Positions 15,985 to 24,427 of a DNA stretch of 64,000 bases are shown piece after piece. Source of the DNA: an uncultured Lachnospiraceae bacterium (GTDB lineage: Bacteria; Bacillota; Clostridia; Lachnospirales; Lachnospiraceae); assembly GCA_900546325.1 (NCBI GenBank), contig URCR01000006.1:21295-85294 (forward strand). Direction: 5' to 3'. Within the stretch, counting starts at the first letter, position 1. Every line of letters begins with the position of its first letter. The translations under genes and the position numbers were made by a program. The notes below the pieces were generated by a model. That model was not told the origin of the DNA and made no database searches. It saw nothing but the letters and a program-made list of their open reading frames with translations.

Positions 15985-17520
15985 TTATATCCCTGCTTCC
16001 AGAATCTCATAGATTTTTTCCATGTCCAGATGTGCCCGCAATCCTTCTGCGAGGAGGTCATACTGTGTCTCTTTAAAGGCTGCAAAATCCACTTGCTCCA
16101 GATCCGAAAGTGTGATTCCTTTTTTCTCTGCAAGCGCCTCTAAAATCGCCGGCACAACACCTTCCCCGTCAAAGATTCCATGCACATAAGTGCCATATAC
16201 ATTTTCTTTCCAGCAGCCATCTGCTTTTTCGTTTTCTTTTCCTGTTTCTGTCTGTAATCTTTCCTCTTGATGGGATGTTTCCCGCAGTTTTGCCAGTGTC
16301 TGTCCACGGCATACGGTCTGTCCCATATGGACCTCGTACCCGTAAAATGGAATCCCTGCAAGCCTTTTCAGCGTTCCGCCCGGCATCTTAAATTTCCCTT
16401 CTACCCTTGTCCTTGTCTTTTCTGTGGAAAATACGGTGTCCACCGGGAGCAGTCCCATCCCTTGGATCGTTCCTCCCGACTCCATGTGTTCGGGATCTGC
16501 AATCGACTCTCCAAGCATCTGGTATCCGCCGCAGATTCCGAAAATGACCGTTCCCCTGGCCTGTGCTTTTAAGATTGCCGCCTCCATACCGCTTTGTCTG
16601 AGCCATCTGAGATCTTCCATCGTATTTTTGCTGCCCGGCAGGATGATCAGATCCGGTTCCTGCAATTCTCTTACATGCTCCACATAGCGGACAGACGCTT
16701 CCTTTGCCACTTCCAGCGCATTGAAGTCTGTAAAATTGGAAATCCTCGGAAGACGGATCACGGCAATATCAATCTTTCCTGCCGCCTCTTTCATCCAAAA
16801 CCGTTCCGTCAGGCTGTCCTCATCATCTAACTGTACCTGCAGATACGGGGCGACTCCCACAACCGGAATCCCTCCTTTTTCTTCCAGCATCACAACACCC
16901 GGATCTAAAATCGTCTTATCTCCCCGGAATTTATTGATGATCAGGCCTTTGACCATCTGTTTTTCCTCTTCCTCCAATAAAAGAAGTGTCCCGAGAAGCT
17001 GTGCAAACACCCCTCCGCGGTCGATGTCTCCCACGAGAAGGACCGGCGCTTTGGCTAGTTTTGCCATCCCCATATTCACGATATCATCCTGCTTCAGATT
17101 GATCTCCGCCGGGCTTCCGGCTCCTTCGATCACGATAATATCATATTCCTCCTCCAGTTTTTGATAGGCGCGCAGAATATCCGGAATCAGTTTTTTCTTA
17201 TAAGCAAAATAATCCCTTGCCTTCATCGTGCCAATGACTTCTCCATTTACGATCACCTGGGATCCCGTATCGTTGGTCGGTTTTAAGAGAATCGGATTCA
17301 TCCACACCGACGGTTCAATGCCTGCTGCCTCCGCCTGCATCACCTGTGCCCGCCCCATTTCCAGTCCATCTTCTGTGATAAAGGAGTTGAGCGCCATGTT
17401 CTGTGATTTAAACGGCGCGCACCGGTATCCGTCCTGCCGAAAGATCCGGCACAGTCCCGCCGCGATCAGGCTTTTCCCCGCACTGGACATCGTGCCCTGT
17501 ATCATGATTGCTTTTGCCAT
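15985..17520 (-). CDS. cbiP: Cobyric acid synthase CbiP (CobQ)
   Basis: Glutamine- and ATP-dependent amidation of adenosylcobyrinic a,c-diamide at four side chains to cobyric acid. 511 residues. N-terminal dethiobiotin-synthetase-like ATPase (MIQGTMSSAGKS), PILLKPTNDTGSQVI, GDIDRGGVFAQ, then a glutaminase domain with the class I-like cysteine in IFGICGGYQMLGES and the late histidine in GTYVHGIFD. A Lys/Glu-rich insert (EERLQTETGKENEKADG) before that histidine is a local oddity. The start overlaps the cobD stop by 19 bases. Confidence 0.95.
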   Translation of the reverse strand: MAKAIMIQGTMSSAGKSLIAAGLCRIFRQDGYRCAPFKSQNMALNSFITEDGLEMGRAQVMQAEAAGIEPSVWMNPILLKPTNDTGSQVIVNGEVIGTMKARDYFAYKKKLIPDILRAYQKLEEEYDIIVIEGAGSPAEINLKQDDIVNMGMAKLAKAPVLLVGDIDRGGVFAQLLGTLLLLEEEEKQMVKGLIINKFRGDKTILDPGVVMLEEKGGIPVVGVAPYLQVQLDDEDSLTERFWMKEAAGKIDIAVIRLPRISNFTDFNALEVAKEASVRYVEHVRELQEPDLIILPGSKNTMEDLRWLRQSGMEAAILKAQARGTVIFGICGGYQMLGESIADPEHMESGGTIQGMGLLPVDTVFSTEKTRTRVEGKFKMPGGTLKRLAGIPFYGYEVHMGQTVCRGQTLAKLRETSHQEERLQTETGKENEKADGCWKENVYGTYVHGIFDGEGVVPAILEALAEKKGITLSDLEQVDFAAFKETQYDLLAEGLRAHLDMEKIYEILEAGI

Positions 17521-18548
17521 TTTTCTATCCCTTCTATCAGCTTTTTATTTTCATTTCTCGTCCGCACTGCCACACGGTAAAATCCTTCCGAAAGTCCCGG
17601 ATAATTCTGGCAGTCCCGGATCAGAATCCCCTGCCTGCGGCATCCTTCGTACAGCCCTTTTTCTCCCCGGAAAAAAATATAGTTTGCCTCTGATGCATAG
17701 CATTTCATTCCAAGTCTGGTAAGTTCTTCTCTAAGATATGCCTTTTCTTCCCGGATCAGCGCTTTCGCTCTTTTTACATATGCATCTTCTCCCAGTGCCG
17801 CAATCCCTGCCGCCTGAGCCGGAACCGAGACATTCCACGGCTGCACTGCCTGCTCCATTTTCCCTAACAGTTCTTTGTTTTGACAGATTCCATATCCAAG
17901 CCGGAGCCCCGGAATTGCATAGCGCTTTGTAAATGCTTTGAGAAGGAACAGATTTGGGTACTGATCTGTCATATCCTTTAATTCAAATGCTTCCGGCTCC
18001 TCCACAAAATCGAGAAAGCACTCGTCTACAACTAAAAAAATCTGTTTTTCTTTGCACCGTTCCAGAATCTGTATCAGCAGTTCTCTCTCTGTCAAAACTC
18101 CGGTCGGATTGTTCGGATTGCACAAAAATACAATATCTGTTTCCCCGGTCAACACCTGCAGAAAGTCTTCTGTGAGCCGAAATCCGGTTTCTTCTGAAAG
18201 CGGGTAATGAAAAACCTCACACCCGGCTGCCAGAAGTGCCTGCTCATACTCTGCAAATGTAGGCTGCGGCAGAATCGCCCGCTTTGGTCTGAGCGTGTAT
18301 CCGAGCGCAAAGATCAGCTCCGCCGCACCGTTTCCGATGATCAGCTTTTCTTCTTTAACCTGCTCTGCCCGTCCAAGTCGTCTTTTTAAAGTTCTGCACT
18401 GCACATCCGGATAATGCGCAATGTCATTCACACACGCCGCCACCGCTTCTTTTACACTGTCCGGCGGTCCCAGCGGATTGATGTTTGCCGAGAAGTCAAT
18501 ACAATCCGGATTCCGGTAAACATCCCCTCCGTGGATCAATTTTTTCAT
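17502..18548 (-). CDS. cobD: L-threonine-O-3-phosphate decarboxylase CobD
   Basis: PLP enzyme making (R)-1-aminopropan-2-ol phosphate for the B12 nucleotide loop. 348 residues; relative of HisC. Motifs: IDFSANINPLGPP, NGAAELIF, FLCNPNNPTGVL, VDECFLDF and the PLP lysine region KAFTKRYAIPGLRLGYG. Histidinol-phosphate aminotransferase is the alternative on sequence alone, but the N-terminal HGGDV block and the position between cbiB and cbiP support CobD. AGGAG precedes the ATG at 18548. Confidence 0.92.
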   Translation of the reverse strand: MKKLIHGGDVYRNPDCIDFSANINPLGPPDSVKEAVAACVNDIAHYPDVQCRTLKRRLGRAEQVKEEKLIIGNGAAELIFALGYTLRPKRAILPQPTFAEYEQALLAAGCEVFHYPLSEETGFRLTEDFLQVLTGETDIVFLCNPNNPTGVLTERELLIQILERCKEKQIFLVVDECFLDFVEEPEAFELKDMTDQYPNLFLLKAFTKRYAIPGLRLGYGICQNKELLGKMEQAVQPWNVSVPAQAAGIAALGEDAYVKRAKALIREEKAYLREELTRLGMKCYASEANYIFFRGEKGLYEGCRRQGILIRDCQNYPGLSEGFYRVAVRTRNENKKLIEGIEKWQKQS

Positions 18549-18612
18549 GTTCTTTTCTCCTGCCTTTCCTGACTTTGGGATTCCATCTCTTTGTCATGTT
18601 TCTCATACTTTC

Positions 18613-19578
18613 TTACAGGCAAATTCCCACATACAGCATTGTAAATACAATGACCGCGATGACCGCCGTTCCATACAGCAGCTGATTTGCCCTCCGGATA
18701 TCTTCGGCTTCTATCTTTCGTTTGGCATCTCCGATCGTCGGCTTCTCGTACAATTTGCCAAAATACCATGCATTTCCCGCAAGCTGCACGCCGAGCGCTC
18801 CAGCCATGACTGCTTCTGTCTGTGCAGAATTAGGGCTGGCGTGATTCCGTCTGTCCCTCCTGTAAATCCGGGCTGCCTCTTTCCAGCGACGCCCTTCCAC
18901 CGCCGCAGCTGCAATCATAAACAATGCGGACAGTCTCGCCGGGATGTAGTTGACAAGATCATCCAGTTTGGCGGCACAGGTTCCGAAATTTTTATATTTC
19001 TCGTTTTTGTAGCCCACCATAGAATCCATCGTATTGATCGCCTTGTAAAAATAAGCCCCCACGCCTCCTGCAAGCATCATATAAAACAAAGGCGCGATCA
19101 CCCCGTCGGACGTGTTTTCCGCAACCGTCTCTACCGCAGCTTTTGTGATTCCTTCCTCGGTAAGCGCGGCAGTATCCCGCCCCACGATCATAGAGACGGC
19201 ATATCTTGCCCCCTCGATATCTTCTGCCTGTAATCGTTCATACACTTTCATGCTTTCCGTTCTCAGCGATTTTGTCGCCAGCATCTGCCAGCACATGCAC
19301 GATTCCAGAACAAATCCTGCTGCCGGATGCAGGCGGTATGCGAGGAGCAAAAGCCCTCCCGGGATCAGAACACACCCGGTCACGATGCAGAGCACAAGCA
19401 TTCCTCCCGCCAGCTGTTCCCCTCTTTTTGTCTTCGGAAACCACGCCCGCAGCCATTTTTCACAGGCAGTGATCGCATTTCCGATGATACAGACCGGATG
19501 ATAGATCCATCTTGGATCACCAATGCAAAGATCCATAAGAAATCCTGTCAGTACCGCAGGCAAGATCCAATTTCCCAT
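18613..19578 (-). CDS. cbiB: Adenosylcobinamide-phosphate synthase CbiB
   Basis: Integral membrane enzyme joining aminopropanol phosphate to adenosylcobyric acid. 321 residues with several hydrophobic segments. Conserved blocks: MDLCIGDPRWIYHPV near the N-terminus, ETVAENTSDGVIAPLFY, NTMDSMVGYKNEKY, DDLVNYIPARLSALF and SPNSAQTEAVMAGALGVQL. The chosen ATG at 19578 (AAGGAG 10 bases before) makes it overlap the upstream cobU-cobC fusion by 62 bases, a long but credible overlap. Confidence 0.94.
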   Translation of the reverse strand: MGNWILPAVLTGFLMDLCIGDPRWIYHPVCIIGNAITACEKWLRAWFPKTKRGEQLAGGMLVLCIVTGCVLIPGGLLLLAYRLHPAAGFVLESCMCWQMLATKSLRTESMKVYERLQAEDIEGARYAVSMIVGRDTAALTEEGITKAAVETVAENTSDGVIAPLFYMMLAGGVGAYFYKAINTMDSMVGYKNEKYKNFGTCAAKLDDLVNYIPARLSALFMIAAAAVEGRRWKEAARIYRRDRRNHASPNSAQTEAVMAGALGVQLAGNAWYFGKLYEKPTIGDAKRKIEAEDIRRANQLLYGTAVIAVIVFTMLYVGICL

Positions 19579-20533
19579 TCTTTTCTAACTCCTTTTCTAT
19601 GTAAACGGAATATCCGCACAGATTTTTCACATGCCATTCGTAAAAAGACTTTTCAAATGCTGTGACGGTCTCCATCAAATTCATAATCACGCCTCCATGT
19701 GTCACGACAGCCGCAGATCTTCTTTTCTGCTCTTGACAGACAAAAAGCAGCTTCTCCCAGCCCAAAAGACACCGGCTGCGAAACGCTTCCCTGCTTTCCC
19801 CGCCGGGAAAAGGAAGTGTTGCATTGCTGTCGATCCACCTCTGATAAGCTTCTGTCCCCGACAGTTCTTCTGCATTTTTCCCTTCAAAGATCCCAAAGTT
19901 ACACTCCCTCAGTTCTTCTACGATATAAAACTCCTGCCCCGGATATAAAATTTCCGCTGTCTCCACACAGCGCTTCATCGGGCTGACAAACACGATCTCC
20001 GGCGCCTCGTACCTGCACTTTTCGGCCAGTTTTCTTCCTTGTTCACAGAGCGGTTCATCGGTGATCCCGATATACCTGTGTTCCCGATTGCCCTCGGTCA
20101 TTCCGTGGCGGATCAAATCAATCCGCAGACAGTTTCCCTTCTGTTCTAAATTTTTTAGTACAACCGGAATTCCGCAGACAACCCGAGTGACCTCCTCGGC
20201 ATGTTCTGCCAGTTCTGTGCAGATTCTTCCGGTCAGTTCCCGCCAGCTGCGGTCAAACGGATCCATCGGCACGATTCCATAGCCGAGTTCATTTGTCACA
20301 AGAACAATCTGCGGATTTTCCCGCAGCAGCTTTGGAATCAGCTGTTCTCTAACATACTGCTCCTTTCCTTCTTTCAGCAATCTGCGCAGGTATAGATGGA
20401 AATCTGCCATTCCTTCACAGGAAAAAATTTCTTCCTCGGGGCAATCCGCCCCGTTTGCCCACTGCTTAACCGAATCATGTTCTTCCGCATAGGCACGCTT
20501 TCCCTGATAAGCTCCTCCGATCACCAATTTCAT
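19517..20533 (-). CDS. Degenerate CobU-like domain fused to CobC alpha-ribazole phosphatase
   Basis: 338 residues in two parts. Residues 1-130 resemble CobU but are short and altered: the P-loop reads GGAYQGKRAYA (R where Ser/Thr is expected) and no RHR guanylylation-histidine segment is seen, while the C-terminal CobU block is kept (LVTNELGYGIVPMDPFDRSW and VVCGIPVVLK). Residues 137-338 are a histidine phosphatase of the CobC type: LIRHGMTEGN (H143), FVSPMKRCVETAEIL, ECNFGIFEG and VVTHGGVIM (H279). CobC removes the phosphate from alpha-ribazole 5'-phosphate or cobalamin phosphate. A complete cobU lies two genes upstream, so the N-terminal domain is probably not the main kinase. The phosphatase call is firm; the role of the CobU-like part is unknown. 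Confidence 0.85.
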   Translation of the reverse strand: MKLVIGGAYQGKRAYAEEHDSVKQWANGADCPEEEIFSCEGMADFHLYLRRLLKEGKEQYVREQLIPKLLRENPQIVLVTNELGYGIVPMDPFDRSWRELTGRICTELAEHAEEVTRVVCGIPVVLKNLEQKGNCLRIDLIRHGMTEGNREHRYIGITDEPLCEQGRKLAEKCRYEAPEIVFVSPMKRCVETAEILYPGQEFYIVEELRECNFGIFEGKNAEELSGTEAYQRWIDSNATLPFPGGESREAFRSRCLLGWEKLLFVCQEQKRRSAAVVTHGGVIMNLMETVTAFEKSFYEWHVKNLCGYSVYIEKELEKNGKLDLACGTDRISYGSLHW

Positions 20534-20564
20534 CTGCTTCTCCTCCTTTTATCTCTTCCATGAT

Positions 20565-21356
20565 TTACCGGAAGATCCCGCCGCCGATCACTGCCGACAG
20601 CAGAATCCCCAGTTCACAGACCTGTAAAAACCATCCCGCCAGGTCCCCGGTGATTCCGCCGAAGTTTTTGACAGACATTTTATAATAGTAGAAAAAGATC
20701 CCACCGGCTGTCACAACAGCTAAAAGCCCCGGAAGTTTTCCGGTCAGAATCATCAGCGCTGCCAGCAGCACCAGATAGACCGTCATTGTATTTCGTACGA
20801 TTTTCTTTTTTGCACGGTCAGCGAACATTGCCGCAAGCCCGCTCCCTTTCGCCATCGGAAACGTGACGATCGAGAGTCCGCTTAAGCTTCTTGACATCAG
20901 AAAGCCAAGTCCGATCACCGGGATGAGCTCCGTCTGCAGACTCGTCATTGCACCCCCGGTCAAAATCAGATAGATGGCACATGAGAGGATCGCAAACGCA
21001 CCTGCATGAGAATCTTTCAAAATTTCCAACCGCCTCTCTTTTTCCTGCCACGAGCTGAGTGCATCACAGGTATCCAGAAACCCATCCATATGAATCCCTC
21101 CGGTCACAAAGATCGGAAGCACAGTCAAAATCGCCGCGTAAAACAGCTCATGATAGTAGATTCCACAGCTTGCCAGCCACTCTTTGGCATACCACGCTCC
21201 CGCAAAGAGAAGTCCGATCACTGCCCCGATCCATGGGAAGAAGCACATGACATACCGCATGTTTTCCTCGGTCCAGTCACTTTGCGGAATCGGAATCTTT
21301 GAGTACATCGAACATGCGATTTTAAAACTCTCATACAGCCTTTTTACCTTCTCCAT
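20565..21356 (-). CDS. cobS: Adenosylcobinamide-GDP ribazoletransferase CobS
   Basis: Membrane enzyme joining adenosylcobinamide-GDP with alpha-ribazole (phosphate), the final joining step. 263 residues, hydrophobic. Motifs: ACSMYSKIPIP at the N-terminus, MCFFPWIGAVIGLLFAGAWY, TGGIHMDGFLDTCDAL (acidic metal-binding block), KDSHAGAFAIL, SRSLSGLSIVTFPMAKGSGL and GGITGDLAGWF. Overlaps cobU by 13 bases. Confidence 0.95.
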   Translation of the reverse strand: MEKVKRLYESFKIACSMYSKIPIPQSDWTEENMRYVMCFFPWIGAVIGLLFAGAWYAKEWLASCGIYYHELFYAAILTVLPIFVTGGIHMDGFLDTCDALSSWQEKERRLEILKDSHAGAFAILSCAIYLILTGGAMTSLQTELIPVIGLGFLMSRSLSGLSIVTFPMAKGSGLAAMFADRAKKKIVRNTMTVYLVLLAALMILTGKLPGLLAVVTAGGIFFYYYKMSVKNFGGITGDLAGWFLQVCELGILLSAVIGGGIFR

Positions 21357-21949
21357 CTTTCCTGCATCCCTTCTTCCTTCTTTGCTTTCAGTTTCAACGG
21401 AATCCCATAGACAACCTCTGTGACCTCGTCCGCCTCCGCCGCCAGTACCCGGTTGATCTTCGCCAACTGTTTCTGATACTGTATCGTGTCCGGATCATAG
21501 ACGATTCCATCGGAAAACACTTCATTTGTCACAAGGACCAGATGCGCTGTCTGCTTTTGGAGCATATGGATTCCCTGCAGGATTTCTTCTGCTGCCCGCT
21601 CCTTTGCCCCGTCCTCGGAATACATTTCATTTGCCAGAAGATTGGACATACATTCCAGAAGCACTACACACTCCTGTGGTTTTTCTGCATCTTCCCGCTG
21701 ACCGTCTGCGTATGTTCCATCCACGCCCTCCGACGGCAGCCGTACTGCTTTCAGGTTTGTATAACATTCAATTGTCTCGAACTGTTTCTCTGCCCGCATT
21801 GCCCGGTGTCTTGCGATTTTTTGCTTAGATTCTTCCCCGAAAGGATACATCGTTGCAATGTAGTACCGCGTTTCTCCAAGCTTCATTGCCAGCGTTTCCG
21901 CAAAAACCGACTTTCCGCTTCCGCTTCCTCCGGTCACAATCTGAAACAT
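21344..21949 (-). CDS. cobU: Adenosylcobinamide kinase / phosphate guanylyltransferase CobU
   Basis: Bifunctional enzyme that phosphorylates adenosylcobinamide and then transfers GMP to it. 201 residues, close to usual (about 180), with one extra acidic stretch (VDGTYADGQREDAEKP). Intact P-loop TGGSGSGKSVFAE (7-14), the histidine that carries GMP in IARHRAMR (H48), ECMSNLLANEMY, LVTNEVFSDGIVYD and VVYGIPLKLK. The stop and start are abutted with cobS (overlap) and cobT (no gap). This is the canonical copy, unlike the domain at 19517-20533. Confidence 0.94.
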   Translation of the reverse strand: MFQIVTGGSGSGKSVFAETLAMKLGETRYYIATMYPFGEESKQKIARHRAMRAEKQFETIECYTNLKAVRLPSEGVDGTYADGQREDAEKPQECVVLLECMSNLLANEMYSEDGAKERAAEEILQGIHMLQKQTAHLVLVTNEVFSDGIVYDPDTIQYQKQLAKINRVLAAEADEVTEVVYGIPLKLKAKKEEGMQERWRR

Positions 21950-23029
21950 CTACTTCAACTCCTTATAACTCTCAATCGAAATCTCACCGAACGTGCTCAT
22001 CTTTTTGTAAACGTCCTCCGCCATCTGAAGCAGCGGAAAAATTGCCACCGCTCCGGTCCCTTCTCCAAGACACATGTCACAGGTGAGAAGCGGCTTCTTC
22101 TCCAGCGCTTCCAGTATCATCTGCATCGCCGGCTCTTTTGACAAATGAGAGGCGATCATATACGCCTTAGCTTCCGGGCAGATTGTCACCGCCAGAAGGG
22201 CTGCCGCCGCCGAGATAAATCCGTCGATGATCACCGGGATTTTCTTTGCCGCTCCTCCCAGAAAAACACCTGCCATCCCTCCGAGATCAAATCCGCCTAC
22301 CTTTGCAAGCACATCGATCCCGTCTGACCGGTCTGGTTCGTGCAGTTTCACTGCTCTTTTGATGACTTCCTGCTTTCGTTTCAGCGCCTCACTTGTCAGT
22401 CCCGCTCCTCTGCCTGTCATCTCTTCTGCCGGCTTCTCTAACAGTACCGCTGCCACCGCGCTGCTTGTCGTCGTATTTCCGATTCCCATCTCCCCGGTGG
22501 CGATAATCTCATATCCTTCCTCTGCAAGTTCCTCCGCAATGCGGATTCCGGTTTCCACTGCACAGACCGCCTGCGCTCTTGTCATCGCCCACTCCTGCGC
22601 CATATTTTTCGTGCCGTATGCGATCTTTTCATTTCGCAGCTTCGTATCTCTTGCGATTCCGATATCCACCGGAAACAAATCTGCTCCTGCAGCCCTGCAC
22701 ATGATCGCCGCGCTCGTGTCACCGCTTAAGAAGTTTTCCGCCACAATTGCAGTCACCTCCTGCCCGGTCTGGGAAATTCCTTCCGCCACGACACCGTTGT
22801 CGGCGCACATGACAACAAGCGCCTTCTTCCCAAAATGCACTTCATCGCTCCCGGTCATTCCCGCTGTCTGAATCAGTACTTCCTCCAGTCTTCCAAGGCT
22901 GTGAAGGGGCTTTGCAATACTGTCCCACCGCCGCTGACAACGCTCCATTGCCTCCGTATCCGGCGGACTTATTTTTTTAATTGTTTCCTCCAGAAGTTTT
23001 CCTTCTGTCTGTGGCTGCTGTCCTAACAT
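21950..23029 (-). CDS. cobT: Nicotinate-nucleotide:dimethylbenzimidazole phosphoribosyltransferase CobT
   Basis: Activates the lower-ligand base to its alpha-riboside 5'-phosphate. 359 residues, usual length. Motifs: KPLHSLGRLEEV near the N-terminus, VVMCADNGVVAEGISQTGQ, GEMGIGNTTTSSAV, GRGAGLT, KVGGFDLGGMAGVFLGGA, and the C-terminal CLGEGTGAV with the catalytic glutamate. No bluB or bza lower-ligand gene lies in the window, so the base must be made elsewhere or taken up. Confidence 0.95.
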   Translation of the reverse strand: MLGQQPQTEGKLLEETIKKISPPDTEAMERCQRRWDSIAKPLHSLGRLEEVLIQTAGMTGSDEVHFGKKALVVMCADNGVVAEGISQTGQEVTAIVAENFLSGDTSAAIMCRAAGADLFPVDIGIARDTKLRNEKIAYGTKNMAQEWAMTRAQAVCAVETGIRIAEELAEEGYEIIATGEMGIGNTTTSSAVAAVLLEKPAEEMTGRGAGLTSEALKRKQEVIKRAVKLHEPDRSDGIDVLAKVGGFDLGGMAGVFLGGAAKKIPVIIDGFISAAAALLAVTICPEAKAYMIASHLSKEPAMQMILEALEKKPLLTCDMCLGEGTGAVAIFPLLQMAEDVYKKMSTFGEISIESYKELK

Positions 23030-23032
23030 TTC

Positions 23033-24427
23033 TTACCTCTTTCCTTCCCTGCATTTTTTTACAAAAAGTTCTGCAATCTGTGGATTCCCGCCATAGTGAA
23101 TGTGCGGATAACCTGCCAGCATCCGCTCTCCTGCGTGCATACATCTCCAGGAGCGCTCACTGAGAGGTTTCTCTGCGAGAAAGTCTTTTCCACAGTTTGC
23201 AGAGTCAAAATAGTGAAATTCATGCGCGGTGACCGGATCCGTCTTTTCTCCGAATACAGTTCCTTCCGTCAGCGTCACATATCCGAACCGCGAAAGTTTC
23301 CCGGTATAAAATGTATTTCCCGGAAAGACACCCGCCATCGGATACTCCTTTCCTTCCATATCTTTGAGCACCTCATGCAGATACATAAAGCCTCCGCATT
23401 CTGCAATGCAGCAGACTCCCTGCCTGATCGCATCCCGGACTGCCGTCCGCATCGATACATTTTCGCTGAGTCTCTCCGCAAAAAGTTCCGGATATCCTCC
23501 ATAGAACACAAGTCCTTCAAGCTTTGGCGGCAGTTCTGTATCATGAAGCGGCGAGAAAAAGCAAAGTTCTGCCCCTGCCTGACTCAGTGCTTCTAGATTT
23601 TCCTCATAGATAAAGCAAAATGCCTCATCTCTTGCCACCCCGATGCGGACCTGCTCTTCTGGCACGATGCTTTTTTCTCTTTTTTCCTGATCTTCTTTTC
23701 CGGTAAAATGTGCTTTCTTCTCTGCCTCTTTGACATACTCCGCCTGCTCTGCCAGTGTTAACAGTCCATCCAGATCGACAGTTTTTTCAATCTGTTCACC
23801 AAGCAGACGGATCTGCTCTTTCAGCTCTTTGATCTCTTCCGGAAGTTTCAGACCCAGGTGCCGGCTTTCCAGTTTGCATTCCTTCAGTTCCGGCACATAT
23901 CCGTACACCTGAATTCCGAGCTGCCCCTCCACCATCTGCCGAAGCCTCGGATACAGCATTGGGGATACTCGGTTAAAAATCACACCTTGTATCTGACTGT
24001 CTTTTTGATAGGTAAGGAACCCCTGAATCAACGCTGCCGCCGACACACTCATTCCTTTCCCATCCACGATCAGCACCGCCGGTGTCTTCGTCCACTTTGC
24101 CACTTCAAACGCACTTGCCCGCGTGGAAATCCCTGCAAGTCCGTCATAATACCCCATAACGCCTTCCAGCACCGCAATCTCACAGTCCACGGAGGCAAGT
24201 TGGTGACAGATCTGCTCCCGGTTTAAAAAGAAGCTGTCCAGATTCCGGCTTTTCGTTCCGATGATCTTTGTGTGAAACATCGGATCGATATAATCCGGAC
24301 CACATTTAAAGGAAGCCACAGCTTTTCCACGTGCCTGCAATGCCTGTAAAATCCCACAGGTGATCAGCGTTTTTCCGCTCCCGCTCGCAGGCGCTCCGAG
24401 CAGAAAGCGCGGTATTTTTTTTTTCAT
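23033..24427 (-). CDS. cbiA: Cobyrinate a,c-diamide synthase CbiA
   Basis: Glutamine-dependent amidation of cobyrinate at a and c. 464 residues. ATPase part: LLGAPASGSGKTLITCGIL, KCGPDYIDPMFH, LDSFFLN, EGVMGYYDG; glutaminase part: LVFYGGYPELFAE, the cysteine in CIAECGGFMYLHE, and the histidine block VTAHEFHYFDSA. A charged stretch (EKKAHFTGKEDQEKREK) separates the two domains. It abuts the upstream fusion gene without a gap. Confidence 0.95.
   Translation of the reverse strand: MKKKIPRFLLGAPASGSGKTLITCGILQALQARGKAVASFKCGPDYIDPMFHTKIIGTKSRNLDSFFLNREQICHQLASVDCEIAVLEGVMGYYDGLAGISTRASAFEVAKWTKTPAVLIVDGKGMSVSAAALIQGFLTYQKDSQIQGVIFNRVSPMLYPRLRQMVEGQLGIQVYGYVPELKECKLESRHLGLKLPEEIKELKEQIRLLGEQIEKTVDLDGLLTLAEQAEYVKEAEKKAHFTGKEDQEKREKSIVPEEQVRIGVARDEAFCFIYEENLEALSQAGAELCFFSPLHDTELPPKLEGLVFYGGYPELFAERLSENVSMRTAVRDAIRQGVCCIAECGGFMYLHEVLKDMEGKEYPMAGVFPGNTFYTGKLSRFGYVTLTEGTVFGEKTDPVTAHEFHYFDSANCGKDFLAEKPLSERSWRCMHAGERMLAGYPHIHYGGNPQIAELFVKKCREGKR

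Noticed and set aside
17502..18548. hisC (histidinol-phosphate aminotransferase)
   Set aside because: Same fold, but its place between cbiB and cbiP in an otherwise complete B12 operon supports CobD decarboxylase.
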